Positions 22,875 to 31,947 are shown, numbered from the stretch's first letter. The stretch is DNA of 64,000 bases from an uncultured Pseudoflavonifractor sp. (GCA_947577065.1 CANPTT010000007.1:1-64000); one strand, 5' to 3'. A program made the numbers and translations. Notes: a model not told the origin generated them from the letters alone.

Positions 22875-25547
22875 ATGAAGCTCATGGTTATTGACGGCAA
22901 CTCGATCCTGAACCGGGCTTTTTATGGAGTTCGGCCCCTGTCCACCCAGGACGGTACGCCCACCAATGCTATCTTTGGTTTTCTCAACATTCTGCTCAAG
23001 CTTGTGGAGGAGGAGGCCCCGGAGGCGCTGTGCTGTACGTTTGATTTGAAGGCACCCACCTTTCGGCATCTGGCCTATGAGGGCTATAAGGCTCAGCGCA
23101 AACCTATGCCGGAGGAACTGGTCAAACAGATACCTCTTCTCAAAGAAGTGCTTGACGCCATGTCCATTCCCCGCTATGAGCTCTCGGGCTGGGAGGCTGA
23201 CGATCTCATTGGCACGATCTCCCGGCTGGACGAGGCTGCGGGATGGGAGACAGTGGTGGTAACAGGAGACAAGGATTCTCTCCAACTCATCACAGATCAT
23301 GTTACCGTGAAGCTGGTGACGTCCCGTATGGGACAGACTACGACCAAGGATATGACCCCGGCAGTTTTCCGGGAGGTTTATGGTTTTGACCCCATCCACA
23401 TTATTGATTTGAAGGCGCTTATGGGGGACAGCAGCGATAATATTCCCGGGGTGAGGGGCATTGGAGAGAAGACCGCCATGGGACTCATTCAGCTCTATGG
23501 CTCTATTGACCACCTCTATGACCACATGCCAGACATCTGTCAGGCGCCGGAGACGCCCGCGAAGCCCGGAGTAGTAAAAAAGCTGGCGGAGGGGAAGGCC
23601 GATGCCTACATGTCCTACGACCTTGCCACCATTCACACAGACGCCCCTCTGAGCTTTGCACCCCAGGATGCTGCCCGGAAGTCCGCAAAGCCGGAGCTCT
23701 ATGACCTCCTTCTCAAGCTGGAGTTTGCCAAGCTTATTGAACGGCTGGGGTTGAGCGGTGCACAGGCTCCGAATATGAATGAAAACGCCTTTACAGGAAA
23801 TGTGTCCACAGAGGTGGTGGATAGCGACCAGCGGGTCGCCGAATTGACGGTGCTGTATCAGCGGGCACCCTGGGTGGGTGTGGCGTCCGCTCCCGGTTTT
23901 TCCGCGGTGGCGGTGGGATGTCGGGAAGGGGAGGACGCTTTCCGTACAGCTATTTTTTATCCGGACAAACTGAAGGATTTCAACGGATTTTTACAGACTC
24001 TTTTTTCTGACCGGGTGCAGAAGGTGGCTCACGGCGTGAAGGATCTGATGAACGCGCTATTGGGGGAAGGGCTATCCAATGAGGGCTTTGTTTTTGATAC
24101 CGAGTTGGCAGCCTATCTTTTGGCTCCAACAGACGGGAGCTATGACGTGGATAAGCTCGGTATGGCTCGCTTCCATCAGGAGTATCCCAAGACCAAGGCT
24201 TATCGTGATCCCGACGCTTTCACCCCCTTGGCTGACCGCACTCCGGCAGAGCAGGCTTTGGCTGCCCACTGTACTCTGATATGTGCTCTTTGGGAGGAGA
24301 TGGACGCTCAACTTAAAGAGCTGGGGCTGGATAAGATCTATTATGCGGTGGAGCTTCCCCTGTGCCCGGTACTGGCCGAGATGGAGCGGACGGGGGTACT
24401 GGTGGACCGAAAGGCGCTCTCCATGTTTGGCGAGATGCTGGATAAGCGGCTCAAGGAGGATGAGAGAGCCATTTATGAACTGGCGGGGGAGATTTTTAAC
24501 ATTAACTCCACTCAGCAGCTGGGACATATCCTCTTTGATAAGCTGGGTCTTCCCCCGATAAAAAAGACAAAAACGGGCTATTCCACCAATGTTGAGGTGT
24601 TGGAAAAGCTTCGGGGCCAGCATGATATCATCGACTGCATCCTGGAATACCGTCAGTACGCTAAACTGAGATCCACCTATGTGGACGGGCTGATCAAGGT
24701 CATCGATAGGGATGGCCGTATCCACACATCCTTCCAGAATACCGTTACCGCCACCGGACGGCTCTCTTCCACGGAACCCAACCTGCAAAATATTCCGGTC
24801 CGGACTGAACTGGGGGCAAAGCTGCGGTATATGTTTGTGGCGGCTCCCGGGCATATGTTGGTGGATGCAGACTATTCCCAGATCGAATTGCGGCTACTGG
24901 CCCACATTGCGGAGGACAAGGCCATGCAGGATGCCTTTCTCAGCGGAGAGGATATCCACACCGCCACCGCCTCTCAGGTCTTCGGTGTGCCGGCGGGGGA
25001 GGTGACCCACGAGATGCGGCGGCGGGCCAAGGCGGTGAATTTCGGCATTGTCTACGGCATCTCTGATTTCTCTCTCTCCCAGGACATTGGGGTGACTCGG
25101 TGGGAGGCAAAGGAGTATATGGACCGCTACTTTGCCACCTTCCATGGGGTCCGGGGATATATGGATCGGGTGGTGGATCAGGCCAAGGAAAACGGCTATG
25201 TGACCACTCTTATGGGCCGCCGCCGATGGCTGCCGGAATTGAAGTCGGCCAACCACAATCTGCGCGCTTTCGGAGAGCGGGTGGCCCTCAATATGCCCAT
25301 TCAGGGGACCGCCGCCGATGTGATCAAGTTGGCTATGATCCGTGTGTGGAGGGCGCTGAGGGAGGAGGGGCTGAGGGCAAAACTGATCCTCCAGGTCCAC
25401 GATGAGTTGATCGTGGAGTGCCCAGAGGAGGAGATGGAGCAAGTCAAACGGTTGCTCACCCGGGAGATGGAGGGAGCGGTAAGCTATGCGGTTCCCATGA
25501 AGGCAGATTCCGCTGCCGGCAGGAGCTGGGGGGAGGCAAAGGGATGA
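22875..25547 (+). CDS. polA: DNA polymerase I
   Basis: 890 residues. N-terminal 5'-nuclease domain (1-290; VIDGNSILNRAFYG, WEADDLIGT, TGDKDSLQL, IPGVRGIGEKTA) for primer removal and repair. The middle domain (about 310-480) lacks the acidic DxE residues of the 3'-5' proofreading site: the segment that should carry them reads WVGVASAPG, as in many Firmicutes and Taq-like enzymes. The polymerase domain has motif A DADYSQIELR (Asp664/Asp666), motif B RRRAKAVNFGIVYG and motif C VHDE (841-844). Start 22875 after AAGGAGGG. First gene of polA-rimI-acetyltransferase-tsaD. Confidence 0.96.
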   Translation: MKLMVIDGNSILNRAFYGVRPLSTQDGTPTNAIFGFLNILLKLVEEEAPEALCCTFDLKAPTFRHLAYEGYKAQRKPMPEELVKQIPLLKEVLDAMSIPRYELSGWEADDLIGTISRLDEAAGWETVVVTGDKDSLQLITDHVTVKLVTSRMGQTTTKDMTPAVFREVYGFDPIHIIDLKALMGDSSDNIPGVRGIGEKTAMGLIQLYGSIDHLYDHMPDICQAPETPAKPGVVKKLAEGKADAYMSYDLATIHTDAPLSFAPQDAARKSAKPELYDLLLKLEFAKLIERLGLSGAQAPNMNENAFTGNVSTEVVDSDQRVAELTVLYQRAPWVGVASAPGFSAVAVGCREGEDAFRTAIFYPDKLKDFNGFLQTLFSDRVQKVAHGVKDLMNALLGEGLSNEGFVFDTELAAYLLAPTDGSYDVDKLGMARFHQEYPKTKAYRDPDAFTPLADRTPAEQALAAHCTLICALWEEMDAQLKELGLDKIYYAVELPLCPVLAEMERTGVLVDRKALSMFGEMLDKRLKEDERAIYELAGEIFNINSTQQLGHILFDKLGLPPIKKTKTGYSTNVEVLEKLRGQHDIIDCILEYRQYAKLRSTYVDGLIKVIDRDGRIHTSFQNTVTATGRLSSTEPNLQNIPVRTELGAKLRYMFVAAPGHMLVDADYSQIELRLLAHIAEDKAMQDAFLSGEDIHTATASQVFGVPAGEVTHEMRRRAKAVNFGIVYGISDFSLSQDIGVTRWEAKEYMDRYFATFHGVRGYMDRVVDQAKENGYVTTLMGRRRWLPELKSANHNLRAFGERVALNMPIQGTAADVIKLAMIRVWRALREEGLRAKLILQVHDELIVECPEEEMEQVKRLLTREMEGAVSYAVPMKADSAAGRSWGEAKG

Positions 25548-26011
25548 AAAACTATAAGCTGGTCCCTATGGACCGCTCTCATATCAAAGAGATCGCCCAG
25601 ATAGAGCGGGAATGCTTTTCCGCCCCTTGGTCAGAGGCCATGTTGGAGGAAGAGCTTTATAACCCGCTGGCCTCCTTTATCGTAGCCCAACGGCCTGACG
25701 GAGCGGTCTTGGGCTATGCGGGACTTCATGTAGTGGTGGATGAGGGGTACATTGACAATGTGGCGGTCCGGGAGGACTATCGGGGCAATGGGATCGCCGA
25801 TGATTTGGTGGATGTGTTTGTTCGCTTTGGTAGGGAGCATCTGGCCTTTCTCACCCTAGAGGTGCGCCCCTCCAATGAGCCCGCTATCCAGCTCTATTAT
25901 AAGCATGGTTTTGCCCAGGTGGGACGCCGGAGGGATTACTATCAGGATCCGAAAGAGGACGCTATCATTATGACACTGGAGTTTGAACATGGAACTGAAG
26001 CTGCTGAATAG
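25544..26011 (+). CDS. rimI: Ribosomal protein S18-alanine N-acetyltransferase
   Basis: 155-residue GNAT enzyme that acetylates the N-terminal alanine of S18. Shows IAQIERECFSAPWSEAMLEEEL, the RimI-type N-terminus (I/E-x-x-x-F-x-x-P-W), YIDNVAVREDYRGNGIADDL with the acetyl-CoA loop, and LEVRPSNEPAIQLYYKHGF. ATG overlaps the polA stop by four bases. The neighbour tsaD two genes on is a frequent companion of rimI. The frame is open upstream into polA, but only this start has the coupling geometry. Confidence 0.92.
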   Translation: MKNYKLVPMDRSHIKEIAQIERECFSAPWSEAMLEEELYNPLASFIVAQRPDGAVLGYAGLHVVVDEGYIDNVAVREDYRGNGIADDLVDVFVRFGREHLAFLTLEVRPSNEPAIQLYYKHGFAQVGRRRDYYQDPKEDAIIMTLEFEHGTEAAE

Positions 26012-26588
26012 GGAGGAATTGACAAAGCTCTACCAGACAGAAATGATTTTTGACTTTCCCAGGTCGGAGCTGAAGCCTCTTCTTGGAATGCTTCGTTTGG
26101 TGGATATGGGGCGGTATGAGCCTCTGCTGGTGGTGGAGGATGGGCAGCCGGTGGGTTATGCCATGATGTGGCTTGCCCAGAATGAAAAAGGCGCCCTGTT
26201 GGAATATCTGGGTGTTCTGCGGGGAAAACGGAACGGTGGAAGAGGTACAAAGATTTTGACCCTGCTGAAAAGGCGGTATAGTCATCTGTTTGGAGAGGTG
26301 GAATCTCAGGATTCTCCTGATCCGGCGGAGAATGAGCTCCGTTGCCGCAGAGTCGGCTTTTATCTCCGCAGCGGCTTTCGGGTACTGGACTATGAGTGCG
26401 CCCTGTTCGGTGTCCATTTCAACTGTATCTACTGTGGGCCGGAGACCGATGACGGAAAGGTCCAGGCTATGCATCGGGATGTGTATGCCAGCTACTTTTC
26501 CCCTGGTCACATGGAGCGGTTTATCCAACTCCCCCTGGCCCCTGAAGAGGTCATCCATCCCGCCCCGGAGTGGGTGGAGGAGAGATAA
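25989..26588 (+). CDS. GNAT-like acetyltransferase-fold protein
   Basis: 199 residues, starting MELKLLNREELTKLYQTEM. PLLVVEDGQPVGYAMMWL and LLEYLGVLRGKRNGGRGTKI are the strand and acetyl-CoA-loop regions of a GNAT fold (GGRGT). FYLRSGFRVLDYECALFGVHF resembles the end of the domain, followed by a C-terminal stretch of about 50 residues. Overlaps the rimI stop by 23 bases and GGAG lies eight bases before its ATG, so it is translationally coupled. Substrate unknown. Confidence 0.8.
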   Translation: MELKLLNREELTKLYQTEMIFDFPRSELKPLLGMLRLVDMGRYEPLLVVEDGQPVGYAMMWLAQNEKGALLEYLGVLRGKRNGGRGTKILTLLKRRYSHLFGEVESQDSPDPAENELRCRRVGFYLRSGFRVLDYECALFGVHFNCIYCGPETDDGKVQAMHRDVYASYFSPGHMERFIQLPLAPEEVIHPAPEWVEER

Positions 26589-26612
26589 ATTCTTACCGGA
26601 AGAGGTGAGAGC

Positions 26613-27623
26613 ATGAATATTTTAGCCTTTGAATCCACTTGTGATGAGACTGCCGCGGCGGTGGTCCGGGACGGCAGAGAGGTCCTGTCTGACGCCATTG
26701 CCTCCCAGGTGGACATGCACACCCTGTATGGAGGCGTAGTGCCGGAGATCGCTTCCCGAAAGCATGTGGAAGCTATCGCGGGACTGGCGGATAAGGCGCT
26801 GACAGACGCGAAGCTGAGGAAAAAGGATATTGACGCTGTCGCAGTCAGCTATGCTCCCGGACTGATCGGAGCTGTGCTGGTGGGGGTGAATTTTGCCAAG
26901 TCGGTAGCCCTGGCCTTGAGGGTACCCCTCATCCCGGTCCACCATATTCGGGGTCATATTGCAGCCAACTACATTGCCCATCCCGATCTGGAGCCCCCAT
27001 TTGTCTGCCTGTGTGTCTCAGGAGGAAATACCCTGATCGCCGATGTGCGGGAATACACAGACATGGAGGTGCTGGGAGCCACTCGGGACGACGCAGCGGG
27101 GGAGTGCTTTGATAAGGCTGCACGGGTGCTGGGGATCGGCTATCCCGGCGGCGGACCCATGGATCGGCTGGCCCAGGGGGGGGACGACGGGAAATATGGT
27201 TTGCCCCGTTCTCATGTGGAGGGGCATCCGTTGGACATGTCCTTCTCCGGCCTAAAAACGGCAGTTCTGAACCTTCTCCACAACGCGGAACAAAAGGGGG
27301 AGGAGCTGGACGGTCCGGGATTGGCGGCCTCCTTCCAGGCGGCGGTCAGCGATATATTGATCCCCCGAGTTATGGAGGCGGCCAAAATGAAAGGCTACGG
27401 CAAGGTAGCAGTAGCAGGGGGAGTAGGGGCCAACTCCCGGATCCGGGCCGACCTGGAGAAGGCCTGTAAGGCGTCGGGGGACAAGTTGTTTCTGCCCCCC
27501 ATGAAGCTCTGCGGCGACAATGGGGCCATGATCGGCAGCCAGGGCTACTACGAGTATCTGGCAGGCCATGCCGCAGGCGCCGACCTAAATGCGTATGCCA
27601 CCAGGGACTTGGGACTTGGCTGA
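26613..27623 (+). CDS. tsaD: tRNA N6-threonylcarbamoyladenosine transferase TsaD
   Basis: Transfers the threonylcarbamoyl group to A37 of ANN-reading tRNAs, with TsaB and TsaE (not in this window). 336 residues with the ASKHA opening ILAFESTCDETAAAVV, the metal site HHIRGH (His111, His115), VSGGNT, and LDMSFSGLKTAV. 336 residues is normal. Start 26613 follows AGAGGTGAG. Last gene of the polA transcript, ending in a strong terminator. Confidence 0.97.
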   Translation: MNILAFESTCDETAAAVVRDGREVLSDAIASQVDMHTLYGGVVPEIASRKHVEAIAGLADKALTDAKLRKKDIDAVAVSYAPGLIGAVLVGVNFAKSVALALRVPLIPVHHIRGHIAANYIAHPDLEPPFVCLCVSGGNTLIADVREYTDMEVLGATRDDAAGECFDKAARVLGIGYPGGGPMDRLAQGGDDGKYGLPRSHVEGHPLDMSFSGLKTAVLNLLHNAEQKGEELDGPGLAASFQAAVSDILIPRVMEAAKMKGYGKVAVAGGVGANSRIRADLEKACKASGDKLFLPPMKLCGDNGAMIGSQGYYEYLAGHAAGADLNAYATRDLGLG

Positions 27624-27703
27624 ACCGAATGGATACGCTTTGAAGGATGGGCAGGAGACGTTTGTTTCCCAGCCCATTCGGAGTTTGGCAAAGCGATACA
27701 AGG

Positions 27704-27742
27704 AACGGCGGCAGGGAGGATTTTCTCCCTGCCGCCGTTTTT
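27704..27742 (+). terminator. Terminator of polA-tsaD operon
   Basis: 15-bp perfect stem (27704-27718 with 27725-27739), GATTTT loop, T-rich tail. Confidence 0.92.
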
Positions 27743-27771
27743 CGTTAAGTGTGAATCAAATGGATCCTATT

Positions 27772-28539
27772 TCAGAGATAAAGCTGGGGAAGCTCAACAA
27801 GAGAGCCGTATTTCAATTTGGGAAGGGCCAGCAGCCTGCTATAAATAGCCTTTACCTCCTTGCGGGGGGAAAGCCAAAGGGCCTCCATATCCTCCAACTT
27901 CAGCAGAGGTGTATAGTCCTTGCTGGCAACTCGCGCTGTCATCAATGAGAAGGCCCGTAGCCCCTTCATGCCGTGAAGAAACTCCAGCGAGTCAATATGG
28001 ATATACTGGGGGGACAGACCATCTCCCTCTATGGAGAGCAGCTCCAGATCCTGAAGCGCGGTAAGGGGGCTATAGTCTCTGATCTTCTGAAAGTTTTCTA
28101 CGGACAGCGCCACTAGACTACTTAATCCTGCCAGAGGTTCGATGCAAAGCACTCCGGCCCCAGAGCCGAGGTGCAGATACTCCAGCTTCCGCAGGTCTGT
28201 GATGGCGGAAATGTCGGGATACACGCCCCATTTTATATAGAGACTTTTTAAATTTTTCTGCTGGCAAACGGCGTTGAAGAGCTCCTGCGGCATTCTTGTT
28301 CCAAAGGCCAGCGAGGTAAAGGCCTCCGGATTTTCGGTAAGAAACGCGCACCATTCGGACAGTACACGCCGCTTTTCCGTCCCGCTGGTATACCTCGGAT
28401 CGGTACGACCATCAAGCTGGGTACAGTTTATGCACAGCTCCTTTTCTCCTGAATACTCCGCAGTCTCCACCACGTATTGATACCGGGGATATAGAGCTTT
28501 TACTCCATCCTTCAGCTGCTGCTGTGTCAACTTTGGCAT
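27772..28539 (-). CDS. Leucine-rich-repeat domain protein
   Basis: 255 residues, cytoplasmic (no signal peptide). A short N-terminal domain (1-75; LTQQQLKDGVKALYPRYQY, CINCTQLDG) precedes about six leucine-rich repeats of 22-25 residues: LKSLYIKWGVYPDISAITDL, LEYLHLG, LVALSVENFQKIRDYSPLTAL, LELLSIEG, LRAFSLMTARVASKDYTPLL, MEALWLSPRKEV. LRR folds bind proteins; the partner is unknown. Start 28539 is chosen by GGGGAAC just upstream; the open frame extends 49 codons into the end of leuA. It lies 61 bases after leuA and may share its transcript. Confidence 0.8.
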   Translation of the reverse strand: MPKLTQQQLKDGVKALYPRYQYVVETAEYSGEKELCINCTQLDGRTDPRYTSGTEKRRVLSEWCAFLTENPEAFTSLAFGTRMPQELFNAVCQQKNLKSLYIKWGVYPDISAITDLRKLEYLHLGSGAGVLCIEPLAGLSSLVALSVENFQKIRDYSPLTALQDLELLSIEGDGLSPQYIHIDSLEFLHGMKGLRAFSLMTARVASKDYTPLLKLEDMEALWLSPRKEVKAIYSRLLALPKLKYGSLVELPQLYL

Positions 28540-28600
28540 ATTTGTTCCCCTTGCCTTAGCGGATACCGGACCCGCTGCGGCCTGCGGACATTCCGTAAAG

Positions 28601-30298
28601 TCAGGCGCGATGCCTTGCCGTCCAGGCCCGGTTGATGGCGGACAGGATCCCACGCAGAGGGGCCAGGTTGATGTTGTGGTCCACACCTACGCCAAAGACG
28701 TCCTTGCCATCCTTGTCCCGAAGGTGGATATAGGCAACCGCCATGGAGTCGGAGCCATCGGAGATGGCGTGCTCCTTGTAGTCGATGAAGGTGAACCGGT
28801 CCATCTTTTGGCCGTGGATGGCGTTGAAGAAGGCGTCGATGGGACCATTGCCCTCCCCGGTGACCTCAAAGGTGGTGTCGGTATGCCGAAGGGTCCCGGT
28901 AAAGCGGACGTGGGACGTTCCATCCTCGTCCACCGTCTCCTGAAAGGCGTGTTTCAGCAGCTGATAGGGGGAGAAGGCGGCAATATAGTTCTCCTGGAAC
29001 AGCTCCAGGATCCGCTGGGGCTTCAGTTCGGTGCCCACCCGCTCGGTCTCCAACTGAACAATATGACCAAACTCGGGATGCATGGCCTTGGGCAGGTCAT
29101 AGCCGAAATTCTGTTGCATGACGAAGGCGGCGCCCCCCTTGCCTGACTGGCTGTTGATACGGACGATGGGTTCGTATTCCCGGCCTACGTCGGCGGGGTC
29201 GATGGGGAGGTAGGGGATCTCCCAGTATTCCGTATCGCTTTCCCGCATATACTGGGTCCCCTTATTGATGGCGTCTTGATGAGAGCCGGAGAAGGCGGTA
29301 AAGACCAGCTCTCCCGCATAGGGCTGCCGGGGACCCACCTTCATTTTGGTGCAGCGCTCATAGACCTCCCGAATGGCGTTGATGTGAGAGAAGTCCAGTT
29401 CCGGATCCACCCCCTGAGTAAAGAGGTTGAGGGCCAGGGTCACCATATCCACATTGCCGGTGCGCTCGCCGTTTCCAAAGAGGGTGGCCTCCACCCGCTC
29501 GGCTCCGGCCAACAGACCCAGTTCGGCGGTGGCTACCCCCTCGCCCCGGTCATTGTGGGGGTGGAGAGAGATAACAGCCCGCTCCCGACCGGGGAGGGTC
29601 TCGATAAAGTATTCGATCTCATCGGCGAAATAGTTGGGAAGACAGTTTTCTACCGTGGTGGGCAGATTCAAAATGACCCGGTGATCCCCATCGGCGTGAA
29701 GGGCGTCCATCACGGCGGCGCAGATTTCCGTGGCCACATCCATCTCAGTGCCCATAAAGGATTCGGGGGAGTACTCATACCGCAGATCCATGCCGGAGGC
29801 AATGACCGGCTGGGCCATCTCGTAAATGAGCTCCGCCGCATCCACCGCGATTTTTTTTACCCCCGCCACATCGGCGTGGAACACCACCTTCCGCTGGAGA
29901 GTGGAGGTGGAGTTGTAGAAATGGAAGATCACATGCTTTGCCCCCTCAATGGCCTCAAAGGTCTTTTTGATGAGGTGGGGCCGAGCCTGGACCAGGACCT
30001 GAAGGGTCACGTCGTCGGGAACGTGACCGCCCTCAATGAGGGTGCGGAGGAACTCGTATTCCACCTCGGAAGCGGAGGGGAAGCCTACCTCGATCTCCTT
30101 GACGCCAATGTCCACCAGCGTGTGGAACAGCTCCAGCTTTTCCGCCACATTCATGGGGTCGATAAGAGCCTGATTCCCGTCCCGGAGGTCTACCGAGCAC
30201 CAGACAGGCGCCTTTTTCAGCTCCCTATCCGGCCAGGAACGGCGCTCCCGCTTCAGGGGGACAAAGGGAATGTACTTCTCGCAGCCTTTTTTCATCAT
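28601..30298 (-). CDS. leuA: 2-isopropylmalate synthase
   Basis: Condenses acetyl-CoA with 2-oxoisovalerate, the first committed step to leucine. 565 residues of the longer LeuA2 type (yeast/actinobacterial form): PVWCSVDLRDGNQALIDPM (catalytic entrance), SLHPHNDRGEGVATAEL (metal HxH), GTVEATLFGNGERTGN-like block, and the C-terminal LeuA dimer/regulatory domain from about 430. Start ATG 30298 follows AAGGAGG. A T-box leader upstream couples expression to charged tRNA-Leu; the enzyme is also expected to be feedback-inhibited by leucine through its C-terminal domain. Confidence 0.95.
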   Translation of the reverse strand: MMKKGCEKYIPFVPLKRERRSWPDRELKKAPVWCSVDLRDGNQALIDPMNVAEKLELFHTLVDIGVKEIEVGFPSASEVEYEFLRTLIEGGHVPDDVTLQVLVQARPHLIKKTFEAIEGAKHVIFHFYNSTSTLQRKVVFHADVAGVKKIAVDAAELIYEMAQPVIASGMDLRYEYSPESFMGTEMDVATEICAAVMDALHADGDHRVILNLPTTVENCLPNYFADEIEYFIETLPGRERAVISLHPHNDRGEGVATAELGLLAGAERVEATLFGNGERTGNVDMVTLALNLFTQGVDPELDFSHINAIREVYERCTKMKVGPRQPYAGELVFTAFSGSHQDAINKGTQYMRESDTEYWEIPYLPIDPADVGREYEPIVRINSQSGKGGAAFVMQQNFGYDLPKAMHPEFGHIVQLETERVGTELKPQRILELFQENYIAAFSPYQLLKHAFQETVDEDGTSHVRFTGTLRHTDTTFEVTGEGNGPIDAFFNAIHGQKMDRFTFIDYKEHAISDGSDSMAVAYIHLRDKDGKDVFGVGVDHNINLAPLRGILSAINRAWTARHRA

Positions 30299-30319
30299 GT
30301 TGCTTCCTCCTTATATGCC

Positions 30320-30590
30320 GGGGGATACAAAAGCGCCCCCGACCATCTCTGGTCAGGGGCGTAAGCTACGCGGTACCACCCTGATTCGGCTGCCGGTTCT
30401 CCCAAGCAGCCCTCATGGCCTCCAACAAGGCCGGGACCTGTAACGGGGCCCGCTCCGTTTCGGCCTACTTCCATAGGGGGTTCCGCCGAACCACTCAGGG
30501 ATCAGTATGCGTCGAGGGATGTTCCCACTGGCTTGCACCATCCGCCAGCTCTCTGAGGGGATCCCGAGACCTTCTTCCCATCATTGTGTT
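30320..30590 (-). promoter_or_regulatory. T-box leader of leuA (leucine-type)
   Basis: Minus-strand leader with the T-box sequence GGTGGTACCGCG (30369-30380), stem I distal element AGAGAGCTGGCGGATGGTGC, and an intrinsic terminator (30329-30362). Uncharged tRNA would pair with the T-box and prevent termination. The specifier is not clean; the 3' side of stem I has two Leu codons, CTC (30514-30516) and CTG (30503-30505). Leucine specificity rests mainly on the downstream gene. Confidence 0.88.
30329..30362 (-). terminator. T-box terminator of leuA leader
   Basis: Minus strand: ACGCCCCTGACCA / TGGTCGGGGGCGC stem followed by TTTT. Its 5' part is expected to be captured by the antiterminator when tRNA is uncharged. 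Confidence 0.85.
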
Positions 30591-30596
30591 TTCATC

Positions 30597-30625
30597 ATTA
30601 TAGATTTTTTCCCCGCTTTTGTCAA
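30597..30625 (-). promoter_or_regulatory. Promoter of leuA leader
   Basis: Minus strand TTGACA (30620-30625), 17-bp spacer, TATAAT (30597-30602): a full consensus match, starting just after the degV stop codon. Confidence 0.9.
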
Positions 30626-30632
30626 GGGCAAG

Positions 30633-31475
30633 TCACTGTTCCACATAGGCCATGCCCACCGCGCCGGGACCGATGTGGGTGCCGATGGTGGGGCCGATGG
30701 AGCAAAAACGGAGATCTTGGGGCAGGGCCTCGACCTCCTGAAGCTTGGGCAGAAATTCATCGACCCGGCTCTTGTCGTCGGAATAGAGGGCAAAAGCCGG
30801 AAAGCTGTTGTCAATGGGGTGTTCAGAGAGAAATTTCAAAAGCTGCTTCGTGGCAGCCGCAGTACCAAATGCCTTTCCCACCACCATTACGGCTCCCTCT
30901 CGCACGGAGATGACCGGCTTGAGCTTGGTGACAGTACCAAGCCCGGCTTGGAGGGAGGACAGCCGTCCGCCTCGACGCAGATATTCCAGGGTGTCGATGA
31001 CAGCGAAGATACGGATGCGGTCTTTGAGAGCGGCCACCCTTTCCGAGATCTCTTGGGCGGTAATGCCTTGCTCACGAAGTTTGCAAGCGTATTCCACCAT
31101 GATCTGGACTCCGGCTGTGGCGCTGAGACTGTCTACCACATAGACTGGTCCGTAGGCACACATATCCTTGGCGATAAGGGCGCTTTGATAAGTGCCGCTG
31201 AGGACGCTGGAGAGGGTGATGACAACAGCCTCATCCCCGGTGGAACGGACAGCCTCCATGGGCTTCAGAAAATCAGCAGGGGTGGGCTGAGCGGTGGAGG
31301 GGCTGTCCTTTCCCTCGGCCAGCAGCTGATAGAACTGGGCTTTATCCAGGTCGACACCGTCCAGATAGGAGCGGTCCCCAAATTGTATGGACATAGAGAC
31401 TACCTCGATTCCCAGGCGCTGAGCGTCGGCAGGGGTGAGGTCGGCGGAAGAATCGGTAATAATACGAATAGACAT
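30633..31475 (-). CDS. DegV family fatty-acid-binding protein
   Basis: 280 residues. DegV/FakB-type proteins bind a fatty acid and present it to the FakA kinase; fakA is not in this window. Landmarks: IRIITDSSADLTP, the N-terminal ligand loop; TAQPTPADFLK; VITLSSVLSGTYQSA; VVDSLSATAG. Start 31475 follows AAGGAGG by seven bases. It is three bases downstream of the MarR-type gene, so the two form an operon. Which FakB class or lipid it carries is unknown. Confidence 0.93.
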   Translation of the reverse strand: MSIRIITDSSADLTPADAQRLGIEVVSMSIQFGDRSYLDGVDLDKAQFYQLLAEGKDSPSTAQPTPADFLKPMEAVRSTGDEAVVITLSSVLSGTYQSALIAKDMCAYGPVYVVDSLSATAGVQIMVEYACKLREQGITAQEISERVAALKDRIRIFAVIDTLEYLRRGGRLSSLQAGLGTVTKLKPVISVREGAVMVVGKAFGTAAATKQLLKFLSEHPIDNSFPAFALYSDDKSRVDEFLPKLQEVEALPQDLRFCSIGPTIGTHIGPGAVGMAYVEQ

Positions 31476-31478
31476 AGA

Positions 31479-31913
31479 TCAAACCTCCTTTAAAATACGA
31501 TCAAAGCTATCAGCCACTTGAAGAAGCAGGGGGACAAGAGTTTCAATGGCTTCCTGACCCAGCGAGGCAATGAGCCGGTCAACCAAGGCAAGCGTCTGGC
31601 GGTGGGATTTCTGATAGTGCTCTATCCCGCCCGGAAGCAAAGAAAGCTCCATCCGGCGCAGATCGGACTGGGAGCGTCGGCGCTGGAGAAATCCCTTTCG
31701 TTCCAAAGAATTGAGAATGGCATTCATCTGGGATTTCAGGATGCGTGTCTGGGCACAGAGATCACTGGCGGTGAGGGCTCTGTCCTGTTCCTGGGCCCGC
31801 AGAAGCAAGCCGCAGACCATAGCTTCATTGAAGGGAAGATCGCTGACCAGCCGCTGGTTATCAATGACGGCGCCAAGCTGCAGCCAGGCGGAGAGCAACT
31901 CTTCGCTCAGCAT
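31479..31913 (-). CDS. MarR family transcriptional regulator
   Basis: 144 residues. Winged-helix core: FNEAMVCGLLLRAQ, LTASDLCAQTRILKSQMNAILNSLERKGFL (recognition helix) and RRRSQSDLRRMELSLLPGG (the wing, D-x-R pattern). Start 31913 (MLSEELLSAW) follows GAGGTGAT; the open frame runs 34 codons further upstream through the promoter and is not used. Co-transcribed with degV. A perfect AGTTCAT-AAA-ATGAACT dyad over its own -10 suggests autorepression, and a lipid ligand is a reasonable guess from the FakB-like partner. Confidence 0.9.
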   Translation of the reverse strand: MLSEELLSAWLQLGAVIDNQRLVSDLPFNEAMVCGLLLRAQEQDRALTASDLCAQTRILKSQMNAILNSLERKGFLQRRRSQSDLRRMELSLLPGGIEHYQKSHRQTLALVDRLIASLGQEAIETLVPLLLQVADSFDRILKEV

Positions 31914-31930
31914 AGGATCACCTCGCAATA

Positions 31931-31947
31931 AGTTCATAAAATGAACT
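31931..31947 (-). promoter_or_regulatory. MarR-type operator (perfect 7-bp dyad)
   Basis: AGTTCAT (31931-31937), AAA, ATGAACT (31941-31947). It overlaps the -10 of the MarR-degV promoter, which points to autorepression. Confidence 0.75.

Noticed and set aside
27589..27948. Plus-strand open frame overlapping the tsaD end and the LRR gene
   Set aside because: Passes through a strong terminator and has no ribosome site.
30507..31493. Plus-strand open frame of 328 codons across the T-box promoter and degV
   Set aside because: Antisense to degV and to the leuA leader, both strongly supported.
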